NCBI GenBank assembly: GCA_016706865.1
Contig: JADJIS010000003.1
Span: 2,294,001-2,358,000, forward strand
Length of the DNA: 64,000 bases
Source of the DNA: Bacteroidota bacterium
GTDB lineage: Bacteria > Bacteroidota > Bacteroidia > Chitinophagales > BACL12
Direction: 5' to 3'
This document shows positions 27,373-35,433 of this stretch, piece by piece. The position numbers and the translations under genes are program-made. The notes beneath the pieces were generated by a model, which saw nothing but the letters and a program-made list of their open reading frames with translations, did no database searches and was not told the DNA's origin. Position 1 is the first letter of the stretch, and each line of letters begins with the position of its first letter.

Positions 27373-29187
27373 TTATTTCTTTAATGCTTCAACTTCTGCT
27401 TTTAACACATCATTTTCCTTTTTGAGGTCGATCATATATAGAGTTAACTCTTCAATTTTTTCCATCATAAGTTGTTGCATTTGTCCTACATTTAATCCTT
27501 CTGATTCTACTTCAGCAGCAGTTGGAATACCAGGTAAATGATTATTTTTTTGGATATATTGTTCTACCTCAAGTAGTGATGCCAATTTATAATCGGGTTT
27601 GAAAACATAATCGGGCCAAGGGCTTAATTGAACGAGTAATTCTTCGCAAACAACTTTGCCATCCACACTTAATTTATATCCTGCTTTAGGAACAACAGTG
27701 GAACTTCCCATAACTATATCTCCATTGTCGTTAATGTACATTCTATTTACACCATTTGTGCGGAGGATTAATTTACCATCATCGTTTCCTGCATTTAAAG
27801 CAACCATAATATCTTCCCCATCGGCTCTTAAATAACCAACATCTTCAGCGCCGCTTACCATTTGTATATATGGATCTGTTCCTTGAACCGTTAATATTTG
27901 ATCATTTCCTTCCACTACCAGATCACCATCAAAAAAACCTGCGTAATTTGTTGAAGCTCCGCTGGCTTTAGCCCAAATTCCATAATTTGTAGTGCCAACT
28001 CCAGTACTCTTAGCTACTACACCATAATTACTTGTTCCTGTAGAAGAGTTGGTTGCATAAACACCTGCAGAACTGGTTGTGGTGTTCGCACTTCCCCAAA
28101 CACCTGAATGAGAAACAGGTGCATCAAAAAATATTAATCCGGTAGTATTGTAACCCAAATTTCCGTTAGCATGTATAGTTGTTGTAGCGCCGGAAATTGT
28201 TTGGTCTACACCGTAAACGGCAATATCTTCTGTGCTGAAAGCAGATAAGCGGTTCCTAAAAGTTGCTTTTGCATTCGTATTAAAATCGCCCATTGCAATT
28301 CTTCCATTTTCATCACCAATTGATCCTGTAATTAATGCGGTGCCATCCCATTTAGGTACTTTATTGAGTGTAATTGCACCAACCTGAGGGTCAGATTCTG
28401 CCCCGGCTGCCGGAGTTGTAGCAATCCATGAAGCACCATTATATTGCATCACCTGACCAGAAATTGCGCCCATAGCGCTTAGATCAGCCGCAGCAATTGT
28501 TCCATTTAAAATATCTGTAGATGAAACTGTTCCATCTGCAATTTCTGATGTTCCTACAGCACCTGATCCTATCTGTAAATTATTATATAAACCAGTTACA
28601 TCGCCAGTATGATTTGTTGTATTGGTAACATCATCGGCAGCATTAATATCACCTGTGTTTGAAATAACAGTTCCTGCGATATTAATTCCTGTACCTGCAG
28701 TATAGGTTCCCCCACCTCCACCGGCAGTGGTTTGCGTTGAACCATCCATAAATTTAATTGCATTAACATATATCTCGTTCCAATTTAATAGTGAAGAACC
28801 GAGATCTAAAGTGTTATTTGCATTTGGAGTTAAATTTTGATTAATGGCTGTTCCCGCACCCCCTAAATTCGACAAACTCGTATTTGCTCCTTTAGTGGAT
28901 ATTGCTGCCCATCCAGCGCCGGTATAATAATAAAATCCTGGAGTAGCATTTGTTTGGAATATCAATAATCCTTGTGCCGGAGCGGCAATTGCATCACGTT
29001 GGGCTTTTGTCATTCGGGGCGCCAATAAACCTTGTGTGGTCGATTGCATTTCCACTATGGAAGATGCGTTAGGAGTAAGGGTTCCAACACCTGCACTTCC
29101 TGTTAAAGGAAATGTATTTGTTTGTGCGGATAATTTTATTTGAGTGATAACAAATAAAATGCATGCAGTGGTAAGTAATTTTTTCAT
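27373..29187 (-). CDS. Tail-fibre-like secreted surface protein with C-terminal coiled coil
   Basis: A 604-residue protein. Its signal peptide (residues 1-22, ending LSAQ) is followed by the widespread Bacteroidota opening GTLTPNASSIVEMQSTTQGLLAPRM. Then come a fibre-like beta region rich in Gly, Thr and Asn (GGGGTYTAGTGINIAGT and similar), and a C-terminal block WPDYVFKPDYKLASLLEVEQ, HLPGIPTAAEVE, then LMMEKIEELTLYMIDLKKEN ending in a short coiled coil. This end resembles the intramolecular-chaperone region of phage tail fibres, and such proteins probably form trimers. ATG 29187 is preferred to an upstream start at 29343 because it begins the signal peptide. It ends 28 bp upstream of the M23 peptidase ATG, so they could share a transcript. 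Confidence 0.8.
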   Translation of the reverse strand: MKKLLTTACILFVITQIKLSAQTNTFPLTGSAGVGTLTPNASSIVEMQSTTQGLLAPRMTKAQRDAIAAPAQGLLIFQTNATPGFYYYTGAGWAAISTKGANTSLSNLGGAGTAINQNLTPNANNTLDLGSSLLNWNEIYVNAIKFMDGSTQTTAGGGGGTYTAGTGINIAGTVISNTGDINAADDVTNTTNHTGDVTGLYNNLQIGSGAVGTSEIADGTVSSTDILNGTIAAADLSAMGAISGQVMQYNGASWIATTPAAGAESDPQVGAITLNKVPKWDGTALITGSIGDENGRIAMGDFNTNAKATFRNRLSAFSTEDIAVYGVDQTISGATTTIHANGNLGYNTTGLIFFDAPVSHSGVWGSANTTTSSAGVYATNSSTGTSNYGVVAKSTGVGTTNYGIWAKASGASTNYAGFFDGDLVVEGNDQILTVQGTDPYIQMVSGAEDVGYLRADGEDIMVALNAGNDDGKLILRTNGVNRMYINDNGDIVMGSSTVVPKAGYKLSVDGKVVCEELLVQLSPWPDYVFKPDYKLASLLEVEQYIQKNNHLPGIPTAAEVESEGLNVGQMQQLMMEKIEELTLYMIDLKKENDVLKAEVEALKK

Positions 29188-29478
29188 ATTAGAAGTTTTA
29201 GAACACAAAAATGGCATCATAATCAGACCCTTGAAATACCACAATTGTGGGAACTGAGGCGCTTTAGAGGAGAACTTTTTACACTTGTTCCAATTCAACC
29301 TAGAGGTTTTGCGTAAAAATTCTACATACAACAAAATTGACATTGTTAAAATACCGGAGTAGAATGTTCAAAATCAACTAATTATGACCACAGTAAAAGC
29401 ACTTGTTGAACTGGCATAATAATTTCATTTACATAAATATTAATAATTAATATTTTCATTTTTAAAAAATAATACATT

Positions 29479-29589
29479 ATGGGAAAAGGTATTTTAATAA
29501 CAGTGCTCAGCGGTTTAGTTCTTGGAGGACTTTTAGCTGCATATTCAACAAAATCGAAAAAATCGAAAAAAGTGCGCACTGCTCAGTAA
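29479..29589 (+). CDS. 36-residue membrane-anchored basic peptide (YtxH-like)
   Basis: A 36-codon frame with one hydrophobic glycine-rich helix (GKGILITVLSGLVLGGLLAA) followed by YSTKSKKSKKVRTAQ, a strongly basic cytosolic tail. The layout is that of short YtxH-type stress proteins. A terminator hairpin starts 30 bp after its stop, supporting expression as a single small gene. No homology search was possible, so it is a candidate. Confidence 0.6.
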   Translation: MGKGILITVLSGLVLGGLLAAYSTKSKKSKKVRTAQ

Positions 29590-29619
29590 GAGGATTGATT
29601 ATTTAAATTCAGTATTATC

Positions 29620-29658
29620 AATAGCCGTTAATTTTGTAATTAATGGCTATTTTATTTT
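29620..29658 (+). terminator. Terminator of the 36-codon gene
   Basis: AATAGCCGTTAATT pairs with AATTAATGGCTATT (one G-U) across a TTGT loop and is followed by TTATTTT. Confidence 0.8.
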
Positions 29659-29667
29659 GGGTAAATT

Positions 29668-29709
29668 AAAAAAAATGACACCCCGACCCGAAATTTTCGA
29701 GTGGGGTGA
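29668..29709 (-). terminator. Terminator of the hydrophilic repeat-protein gene
   Basis: CACCCC (29679-29684) pairs with GGGGTG (29703-29708), and TCGAAA/TTTCGG continues the stem inside. A run of eight A on the plus strand gives the T-run after the hairpin on the minus strand. The gene's stop lies about 20 bp upstream. Confidence 0.8.
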
Positions 29710-29729
29710 TCATTTAATAAAAATTAAGA

Positions 29730-30932
29730 TCAGCGACTTTTGCGCTTTTGTGTTTTTGTAGATTTTGCACTTTTGCTACCTGATGTTGCAGAAGTTCTTT
29801 TTCCACCTGAAGTCAACTTATTGGAGCTCGAAGATGAATTACGACTTCCGGAAGTTGAACGTCGCTGACGAGTTTCTCCTGAGTCGGAATTTTCTTTTCC
29901 TCTGGTATTAGATTTTGATTCTCGTCCTCCGTCTGATTCTGATTCTCCTCTTCCGTTACTTCCTGATTGGCGTCTACCGTTGGAGTTGGATTCCATTCTT
30001 CCATTTGATTCGGATTCGCGTCTTCCATTGCTTCCTGATTCACGTCTTCCGTTTGAGTTTGAATCCATTCTTCCATTTGATTCTGATTCGCGCCTTCCAT
30101 TACTTCCTGATTCTCGTCTTCCGTTTGAGTTTGAATCCATTCTTCCATTTGATTCTGATTCGCGCCTTCCATTACTTCCTGATTCACGTCGGTCGTTTTC
30201 CCCTGATCCGCGCGTATTACTTCCGTAACGTTTTGTTTCGGAACGTTCTCTTTGTGTATCATAATTATCATTTCTCCTTCTGCCGCCATTATCTGATCCT
30301 CTGTCATCATCGTATCTTCTGCGGTCTTCATTATAATTTCTGCTGTCATCGTTATAACTTCTGCGGTCATCATTATAACTTCTGCGGTCGTCGTTATAAC
30401 CTCTGCGGTCGTCGTTATGATCTCTTCTGTCATCATCCTCTCTTCTTCTATTCTCTTGTCCATCACGTTCATAATTTCTGCGACCATTTTCATTTTCAGA
30501 ATTACGACCGTAATCATCATTTCTTCTACCGTTTTGGTTAGTCATATACCGGCGATCATTCTCACTGGTTCTTCTATCATCATCATTTCTTCCGTAACGA
30601 TCATCACGAAAATCACGATCATTATAATCACGTGTGTTATTTTCGCGCTCGTATCGACGGTCATCATCATAATCTTCATCATCAAAATCATTTCTTCTAT
30701 CATCATTCCTTCCGCCTAGATTTGACTGGCGCTGACGAGAATTGCCTGAAGTTTCATAATTGCCACGATCATCATCTTCATCATCTTCTTCAAAATCATC
30801 ATATTCATTTTCATAATCATCGTCATCTCTCATATCATCATCATGATAGGTGCGACGAGTTCTATTATTTTGTGTTTCGTTTTGAAATGTGTCCCGATTT
30901 CTAGGACCTCTGTTTCGATTAGAATTAGCCAT
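29730..30932 (-). CDS. Highly charged low-complexity protein of Asn/Arg/Asp/Ser repeats
   Basis: A 400-residue protein with almost no hydrophobic residues and no signal peptide. Residues 20-75 are acidic (DDDYENEYDDFEEDDEDD). Residues ~170-215 are seven-residue units DDRRSYN, and residues ~245-325 are three 24-residue units (NGRRESGSNGRRESESNGRM plus DSNS). The end is a basic Ser/Lys tail. The chain must be disordered. Such proteins occur beside stress genes and may act like hydrophilins or condensates. The function is inferred from composition and its place beside DUF892, Ku and LigD. Confidence 0.6.
   Translation of the reverse strand: MANSNRNRGPRNRDTFQNETQNNRTRRTYHDDDMRDDDDYENEYDDFEEDDEDDDRGNYETSGNSRQRQSNLGGRNDDRRNDFDDEDYDDDRRYERENNTRDYNDRDFRDDRYGRNDDDRRTSENDRRYMTNQNGRRNDDYGRNSENENGRRNYERDGQENRRREDDDRRDHNDDRRGYNDDRRSYNDDRRSYNDDSRNYNEDRRRYDDDRGSDNGGRRRNDNYDTQRERSETKRYGSNTRGSGENDRRESGSNGRRESESNGRMDSNSNGRRESGSNGRRESESNGRMDSNSNGRRESGSNGRRESESNGRMESNSNGRRQSGSNGRGESESDGGRESKSNTRGKENSDSGETRQRRSTSGSRNSSSSSNKLTSGGKRTSATSGSKSAKSTKTQKRKSR
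29975..30190. repeat. 72-bp tandem repeat inside the hydrophilic gene
   Basis: Three tandem 72-bp units, the last two (30047-30118 and 30119-30190) nearly identical. A 21-bp tandem (about 30310-30425) lies upstream in the same gene. The period is a multiple of three, so unit loss or gain would keep the frame. Confidence 0.88.
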
Positions 30933-31232
30933 AATTGTTTGTTTTTTTTATTTAAATAATTTTGTTAAACCTTAATAATTTTGAAAATTCAAATTATATA
31001 CCATTTTATCGGTAAGTGTGATTAATGTATTATAATTCAAAAGGTTAGAGCAGAAGATTGATATTTAAATTTTTAATATAAGAGCTCATATTCTGTAGAT
31101 TGATTTCCACATGTCGATGTCAAATTTTCTCATTAACCGGCTAATTGCCAAGCTACTGCGAATCATTCACCGCTGATAACCGGTGGTATAATAATTGTGT
31201 TTTTTTTATTTTTTACAATTAAAAGCTGAAAT
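30933..31232. other. Divergent promoter region
   Basis: 300 bp between divergent starts. It contains AT-rich sequence and a short CACCG/CGGTG stem near 31168-31185, with no confident promoter boxes. Confidence 0.4.
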
Positions 31233-31868
31233 ATGAAAAAAACAAATAAAATTCTAACTACGGAGAGCACCAACGGTGAGCCTGAAGTATCAAACAATGA
31301 AGGATCTGACATTTCAGAAACTACTGAAAAAAAAACGGTAAAATCAGAATATCTTACTGAAGATGTTGACGATGAAGGAGCTCTTAACAAATTGTTTCTT
31401 GACCTGCTTAAAGATGTTTATTGGGCAGAAAAATATTTGGTAAAAAAATTACCGGTAGCGGAAGAAGCTGCTACTACCTCACTATTGAAAAAGGCATTAC
31501 ATGAACATTGGTTACAAACTAAAAAACAAGTGGAAAAAGTGGAGCAGGTATTTGAATCAATTGGTGAAGATGCTGTTTCCAAAAAATGTGTTGCAATGCA
31601 TGGATTAGTAGAGGAAGTAGAAGAAATTATTCATGAAACGGATGATCAGACCTTAACTCGCGATGTGGGAATAATTATAGCTGCTCAAAAGGTGGAACAC
31701 TATGAAATTGCAGCTTATGGTGGATTGGCTGCATTAGCGCAGGTATTAGGTCATAAAGAAGCAACAAAAATTTTGTTGGAGATACTGGAAGAAGAAAAAG
31801 GAGCTGACTCCAAACTTTCTGAAATAGCGCAAGGCAAAAGAATAAATGCTGAAGCAGCTGCAGAATAA
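31233..31868 (+). CDS. DUF892 (YciE/YciF) ferritin-like protein
   Basis: A 211-residue cytosolic protein. The first ~45 residues are a charged extension. Then follows the DUF892 four-helix bundle: LNKLFLDLLKDVYWAEKYLVKKLP, a central helix with LLKKALHEHWLQTKKQVEKVEQVFE and IIAAQKVEHYEIAAYGGLAALAQVL, the last holding the Glu/His ligands of a di-metal centre. Family members are induced by salt, desiccation and oxidative stress. It is followed by a terminator and then Ku and LigD. Confidence 0.9.
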   Translation: MKKTNKILTTESTNGEPEVSNNEGSDISETTEKKTVKSEYLTEDVDDEGALNKLFLDLLKDVYWAEKYLVKKLPVAEEAATTSLLKKALHEHWLQTKKQVEKVEQVFESIGEDAVSKKCVAMHGLVEEVEEIIHETDDQTLTRDVGIIIAAQKVEHYEIAAYGGLAALAQVLGHKEATKILLEILEEEKGADSKLSEIAQGKRINAEAAAE

Positions 31869-31910
31869 ATAATTGTTCATTTTATTTAATATATTGCGCA
31901 ATTAATCACC

Positions 31911-31961
31911 AAAACGGAATCAACAGAGGGATATTAATTCACGAGTTGATTTCCGTTTTTA
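31911..31961 (+). terminator. Terminator between DUF892 and ku
   Basis: AAAACGGAATCAAC pairs with GTTGATTTCCGTTTTT (one bulge), ending in a T-run. It separates the DUF892 gene from the ku start 20 bp downstream. Confidence 0.8.
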
Positions 31962-31980
31962 ATTCATTAAATATTCAACT

Positions 31981-32757
31981 ATGAAATCGATTTGGAAAGG
32001 ATCAATAGCCTTTGGATTGGTAAATATTCCAATTAAAATTTATAGTGCCACTTCATCCAGCGCATTAGACCTGGATATGCTGGATAGAAAAGACCATTCC
32101 CGCATAAGATATAAAAAGGTAAATGAAAATACCAATAGAGAAGTTGATATTGAAAATATTGTAAAGGGTTATTTTTATAAAGATGATTTTGTGATACTCG
32201 AAGCAGAAGATTTTCTGGAAGCGGCGCCCGAAAAAACCAAACTTATAGAAATAGAACAATTTATTTTAGAAAAAGAAATTGATACAATCTACTATGAAAC
32301 TCCTTATTATCTGGAACCGGAAAAGTCGGGGTTTAAAGCATATGGCTTATTGCGTGAGGCATTAAAAAAATCGGGTAAGATCGCAGTTGCCACATTTGTT
32401 TTAAGAAATACAGAAACACTTTGTGTAATAAAACCATTAAATAAAATTTTAATACTCAATAAGATCAGATTTCAGGAAGAGGTAAGAGCATCATCCGACA
32501 TTAAGGTTCCGGCGTCAACGGAAGTAAAACCAGCGGAATTAAAAATGGCTCTTGCTTTGATCAAACAATTTTCCGGAAAATTTAATCTTTCCGCTTTTAA
32601 AGATGATTATTCTGCCGAGTTATTAAAAATTATAAAAGCAAAGGCAGCGGGTAAAAAAACAAAAATTCGGAAACTCACTCCTACTACGGTTAAATCAAAA
32701 GATCTGATGGATCAATTAAAGGCCAGTCTTACAGTAAAGAGAAAAAAAGCATCCTGA
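31981..32757 (+). CDS. ku: Non-homologous end-joining protein Ku
   Basis: A 258-residue homodimeric ring protein that binds DNA double-strand ends and recruits LigD. It opens with SIWKGSIAFGLVNIPIKIYSAT, the Ku core signature. Then come HSRIRYKKVNE, a KGYFYKDDFVILEAEDF stretch, YYETPYYLEPEKSGFKAYGLLREAL and TFVLRNTETLCVIKPLNKILIL. The C-terminal tail is Lys-rich (KRKKAS), typical of bacterial Ku DNA-binding tails. Its stop is one base before the ATG of the LigD nuclease domain, so Ku and LigD form one operon. Confidence 0.95.
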   Translation: MKSIWKGSIAFGLVNIPIKIYSATSSSALDLDMLDRKDHSRIRYKKVNENTNREVDIENIVKGYFYKDDFVILEAEDFLEAAPEKTKLIEIEQFILEKEIDTIYYETPYYLEPEKSGFKAYGLLREALKKSGKIAVATFVLRNTETLCVIKPLNKILILNKIRFQEEVRASSDIKVPASTEVKPAELKMALALIKQFSGKFNLSAFKDDYSAELLKIIKAKAAGKKTKIRKLTPTTVKSKDLMDQLKASLTVKRKKAS

Positions 32758-32758
32758 C

Positions 32759-33475
32759 ATGAAATTGAACGATTACGATAAAAAAAGAAATTTTGTAAAT
32801 ACACCGGAACCAAAAAGTTCAAAGAGAGCTTCCGGTAAACAATTGCGGTTTGTGATTCAGCGACATAATGCCTCCCGTTTGCATTACGATTTCAGATTAG
32901 AGTTAGATGGTGTATTAAAAAGTTGGGCTGTTCCGAAGGGACCATCCTTAAATCCGGAAGACAAACGTCTGGCAGTGGAGGTGGAAGATCATCCTTATGA
33001 GTATAGAACATTCAAAGGTATTATACCTGCCGGAAATTATGGGGCAGGGGTAGTTGAAATTTTTGATGAAGGCACATACATTCCTTATGAAAAGAAAGCC
33101 GGAGCTACTAAAGAAAAAATATTAAAGGAGGGTTTAAAGAAAGGCGATCTAAAAATTATTTTAAAAGGAAAAAACATTTCAGGGGCATTTGCCTTGGTGA
33201 GGATGAAAACGGGTGAGGAAAAAAATTGGTTATTAATAAAAAAGAAGGACGAATTTGCGATCACAAAAAAATACGATATTGAAAAGATTGATCCAATTAA
33301 ACCCGTTTCTCAAAAATTAAAAGAAAGTTTCGAAAAAAGCAAAGAGGACAAAACACCAAAAAAAACTTCTGTGCGTAATAACACTAAGGCGAGATCAAGG
33401 TCCACCAAAGCAACCATAAAAGTATCGGCTGTAAAAACCGGTAAAGTAAAAAAAAAGACTTTGAAGAAGCAGTAA
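32759..33475 (+). CDS. ligD: LigD 3'-phosphoesterase (PE) domain piece
   Basis: A 238-residue reading frame holding the first domain of a PE-ligase-polymerase LigD. FVIQRHNASRLHYDFRLELD is the PE hallmark with the catalytic His and Asp. SWAVPKGPSLNP and PAGNYGAG motifs follow, then a Lys-rich linker. The frame ends at TAA 33473. The segment A-AAA-AAG at 33451-33457 lies in zero frame; slipping -1 there would continue with DFEEAVKKIANPMLAQ into the ligase frame. This is either programmed frameshifting or a lost A in a nine-A run (33448-33456). Confidence 0.9.
   Translation: MKLNDYDKKRNFVNTPEPKSSKRASGKQLRFVIQRHNASRLHYDFRLELDGVLKSWAVPKGPSLNPEDKRLAVEVEDHPYEYRTFKGIIPAGNYGAGVVEIFDEGTYIPYEKKAGATKEKILKEGLKKGDLKIILKGKNISGAFALVRMKTGEEKNWLLIKKKDEFAITKKYDIEKIDPIKPVSQKLKESFEKSKEDKTPKKTSVRNNTKARSRSTKATIKVSAVKTGKVKKKTLKKQ
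33451..33457 (+). other. -1 slippery heptamer A-AAA-AAG at the PE-ligase junction
   Basis: The heptamer is in the correct phase (codons AAA 33452-33454, AAG 33455-33457) for a -1 shift, and is identical to the classic dnaX slippery motif. A shift gives in-frame continuation to the ligase domain. It is equally explained by one missing A in the run. Confidence 0.5.
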
Positions 33476-33492
33476 AAAAAATTGCAAACCCG

Positions 33493-34536
33493 ATGCTCGC
33501 ACAATTAGTGGATTCCGTAATTGACGATCCCAATTGGATATATGAAAATAAATACGATGGATATAGAACACTTGCTGCCATATATTATGGTGAAACGCAG
33601 CTAATATCGCGCAATAAATTGTCGTTGAATTCAAAATTCAGTAAGATCGCTGATCAATTTAATTCGGTTAAAGATTGTGTAATTCTGGATGGAGAAGTGA
33701 TCGCAGAAGATGAAAATGGAAAAGTTGAATTTCAGTTACTTCAGCGATTTGCGCAAATACCTAAAGGAAAATTGGTGTATTATTGTTTTGATATTATTTA
33801 TTTAAACGGGACATCACTCATTTCACTTACTTTAGAGGAAAGGAAACAACTTTTATCTCTAGTTTTTCAAAAATATTCTTTTAAACAAATTAAACTTGCC
33901 CCTTTTGTAAAGGAAAAAGGCACAGCTCTTTTTCAGAAAGCTAAAAAGGAAGATTTGGAAGGAATTATTGCAAAAGATATTCATAGTATTTATACTCCGG
34001 GAGGGAGAAGTTCAAACTGGAAAAAAATAAAAACGCACAAACGACAAGAATTTATTATATGTGGTTTTACAGAACCTACTGGATCACGAAATAAATTCGG
34101 CTCACTCGTGTTGGGCGTATATGAAAAAAATAAGCTTCGATATGTAGGAAATTGCGGCACAGGATTTACGGAGGATATTTTGATTGATACTTATAAAAAA
34201 ATGGAACCTTTAATACAGAGTTCCTCCCCTTTTACTGAAGTGGTCCCTTTAAAAAAAAAAACCACCTGGTTAAAACCCAAATTGGTTTGTGAAGTTAAAT
34301 TTGCGATGTTTACACAGGGCGGAATTCTTCGTAATGCTGTATTTATGGGACTTAGAACAGATAAAACTCCAAAAAATATCTATATGGAAAATCCAAAAAA
34401 GGATACTAAGAGTATAACAGATCCCAAAAAGAAGAAATCAAAAAACTCTACTGTATCAAAATCTCCCCAAAAAAAATTAAAACAGGAAGTGCGAAGAAAA
34501 AGGTGGAGGAAAAAAACACAAATACTATCGGAATAA
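33493..34536 (+). CDS. ligD: LigD ATP-dependent DNA ligase domain piece
   Basis: A 347-residue frame holding the nucleotidyltransferase and OB-fold domains. Motif I is ENKYDGYRTLA with the lysine that forms the adenylate (K20). LISRNKLSL, VILDGEVIAED (motif III), YYCFDIIYLNG, EGIIAKDI and SNWKKIKTHKRQEFIICGF (motif V region) follow. The open frame reaches back to 33445 without a stop. The upstream frame reading KKDFEEAVKKIANP shows this is the continuation of the PE protein. The frame ends with an atypical tail after the eight-A run at 34469-34476. Confidence 0.9.
   Translation: MLAQLVDSVIDDPNWIYENKYDGYRTLAAIYYGETQLISRNKLSLNSKFSKIADQFNSVKDCVILDGEVIAEDENGKVEFQLLQRFAQIPKGKLVYYCFDIIYLNGTSLISLTLEERKQLLSLVFQKYSFKQIKLAPFVKEKGTALFQKAKKEDLEGIIAKDIHSIYTPGGRSSNWKKIKTHKRQEFIICGFTEPTGSRNKFGSLVLGVYEKNKLRYVGNCGTGFTEDILIDTYKKMEPLIQSSSPFTEVVPLKKKTTWLKPKLVCEVKFAMFTQGGILRNAVFMGLRTDKTPKNIYMENPKKDTKSITDPKKKKSKNSTVSKSPQKKLKQEVRRKRWRKKTQILSE
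34469..34476 (+). other. Poly-A slippery site at the ligase-polymerase junction
   Basis: In the ligase frame codons CAA-AAA-AAA (34468-34476) contain A-AAA-AAA in the right phase. A -1 shift gives KKIKTGSAKKKVEEKNTNTIGIKMVGGIVKVTN, a natural Lys-rich linker into the polymerase domain. One extra A would have the same effect. Confidence 0.5.
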
Positions 34537-34538
34537 AA

Positions 34539-35429
34539 ATGGTAGGGGGCATTGTAAAGGTTACCAATACCAATAAAATTTATTGGCCGAAAGAAAAATA
34601 TACAAAAGGTGATCTGTTGGAATACTATAAAAATGTTGCCTCCTATATGTTACCATATTTAAAAGACAGAGCACATTCTTTAAACAGGTTTCCAAATGGA
34701 ATTACAAAACCCGGTTTCTATCAAAAGGATGTGGAACCCGACAACCTGCCGACTTATGTGAAAACTGCCTCTATACATTCCGATTCGGGGGATAAAAATA
34801 TCGATTATATGTTATGTCAGAATGAGGCTAGTCTATTGTATATGGCAAATCTGGGATGCATTGAAATTAATCCATGGAATTCAAAATATACAAATATAGA
34901 GCACCCTGATTGGATGGTAATTGACCTTGATCCGGGAGAAATTTCTTTTAAGGAAGTTGTAAAAACGGCATTACTCACAAAACAGGTATTTGATTCGTTG
35001 GGGATTGATTGTTATTGCAAAACCTCCGGTGCAACCGGATTACATATTTATGTTCCTGCACGAGCCAAATATAATTATGACCAGATAAAAACATTCGCAG
35101 AATTGGTGGCGAACTTTATTCATCTACAATTACCGGAAACAACGAGTGTGATCAGAAGTCCACAAAAAAGAAAAAAACAGATCTATATCGATTTTTTACA
35201 AAACAGGCGAGGACAAACTTTGGCTGCGCCATATTGTGTTAGGCCAAGACCGGATGCAACAGTTTCTGCTCCTTTAATGTGGAAGGAAGTAAATTCCGAC
35301 CTGACTCCTAAACTTTTTACGATGTTTAATATGATGGATAGAATTTCGAAAATTGGAGATCTTTGGAAACCTGTAATTGGCAAAGGTTTTAATTTAGAAA
35401 AAGCAATAAAAGCGATGGAAAAATTATAA
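34539..35429 (+). CDS. ligD: LigD polymerase/primase domain piece
   Basis: A ~296-residue frame with the archaeo-eukaryotic primase-like POL domain: KIYWPKEKYTKGDLLEYY, RFPNGITKPGFYQKD, the metal motif WMVIDLDPGE with two Asp, CKTSGATGLHIYVP, and APYCVRPRPDATVSAPLMW. This domain fills gaps with ribonucleotides or deoxynucleotides at joined ends. The ATG at 34539 follows the ligase stop by two bases, and an in-frame GTG lies at 34503. The open frame extends upstream through the linker, consistent with fusion to the ligase. Domain order PE-LIG-POL matches the Pseudomonas-type LigD. The reconstituted length is about 890 residues. Confidence 0.9.
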   Translation: MVGGIVKVTNTNKIYWPKEKYTKGDLLEYYKNVASYMLPYLKDRAHSLNRFPNGITKPGFYQKDVEPDNLPTYVKTASIHSDSGDKNIDYMLCQNEASLLYMANLGCIEINPWNSKYTNIEHPDWMVIDLDPGEISFKEVVKTALLTKQVFDSLGIDCYCKTSGATGLHIYVPARAKYNYDQIKTFAELVANFIHLQLPETTSVIRSPQKRKKQIYIDFLQNRRGQTLAAPYCVRPRPDATVSAPLMWKEVNSDLTPKLFTMFNMMDRISKIGDLWKPVIGKGFNLEKAIKAMEKL

Positions 35430-35433
35430 AATT

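Noticed and set aside
29915..30541. Long plus-strand frames opposite the hydrophilic gene
   Set aside because: They arise from the biased repetitive codons of the minus-strand gene; their Leu/Phe/His-rich product is not protein-like.
34503..34538. GTG start for the LigD polymerase piece
   Set aside because: Possible, but the ATG at 34539 follows the ligase stop directly; either start is secondary if the protein is made by slippage.
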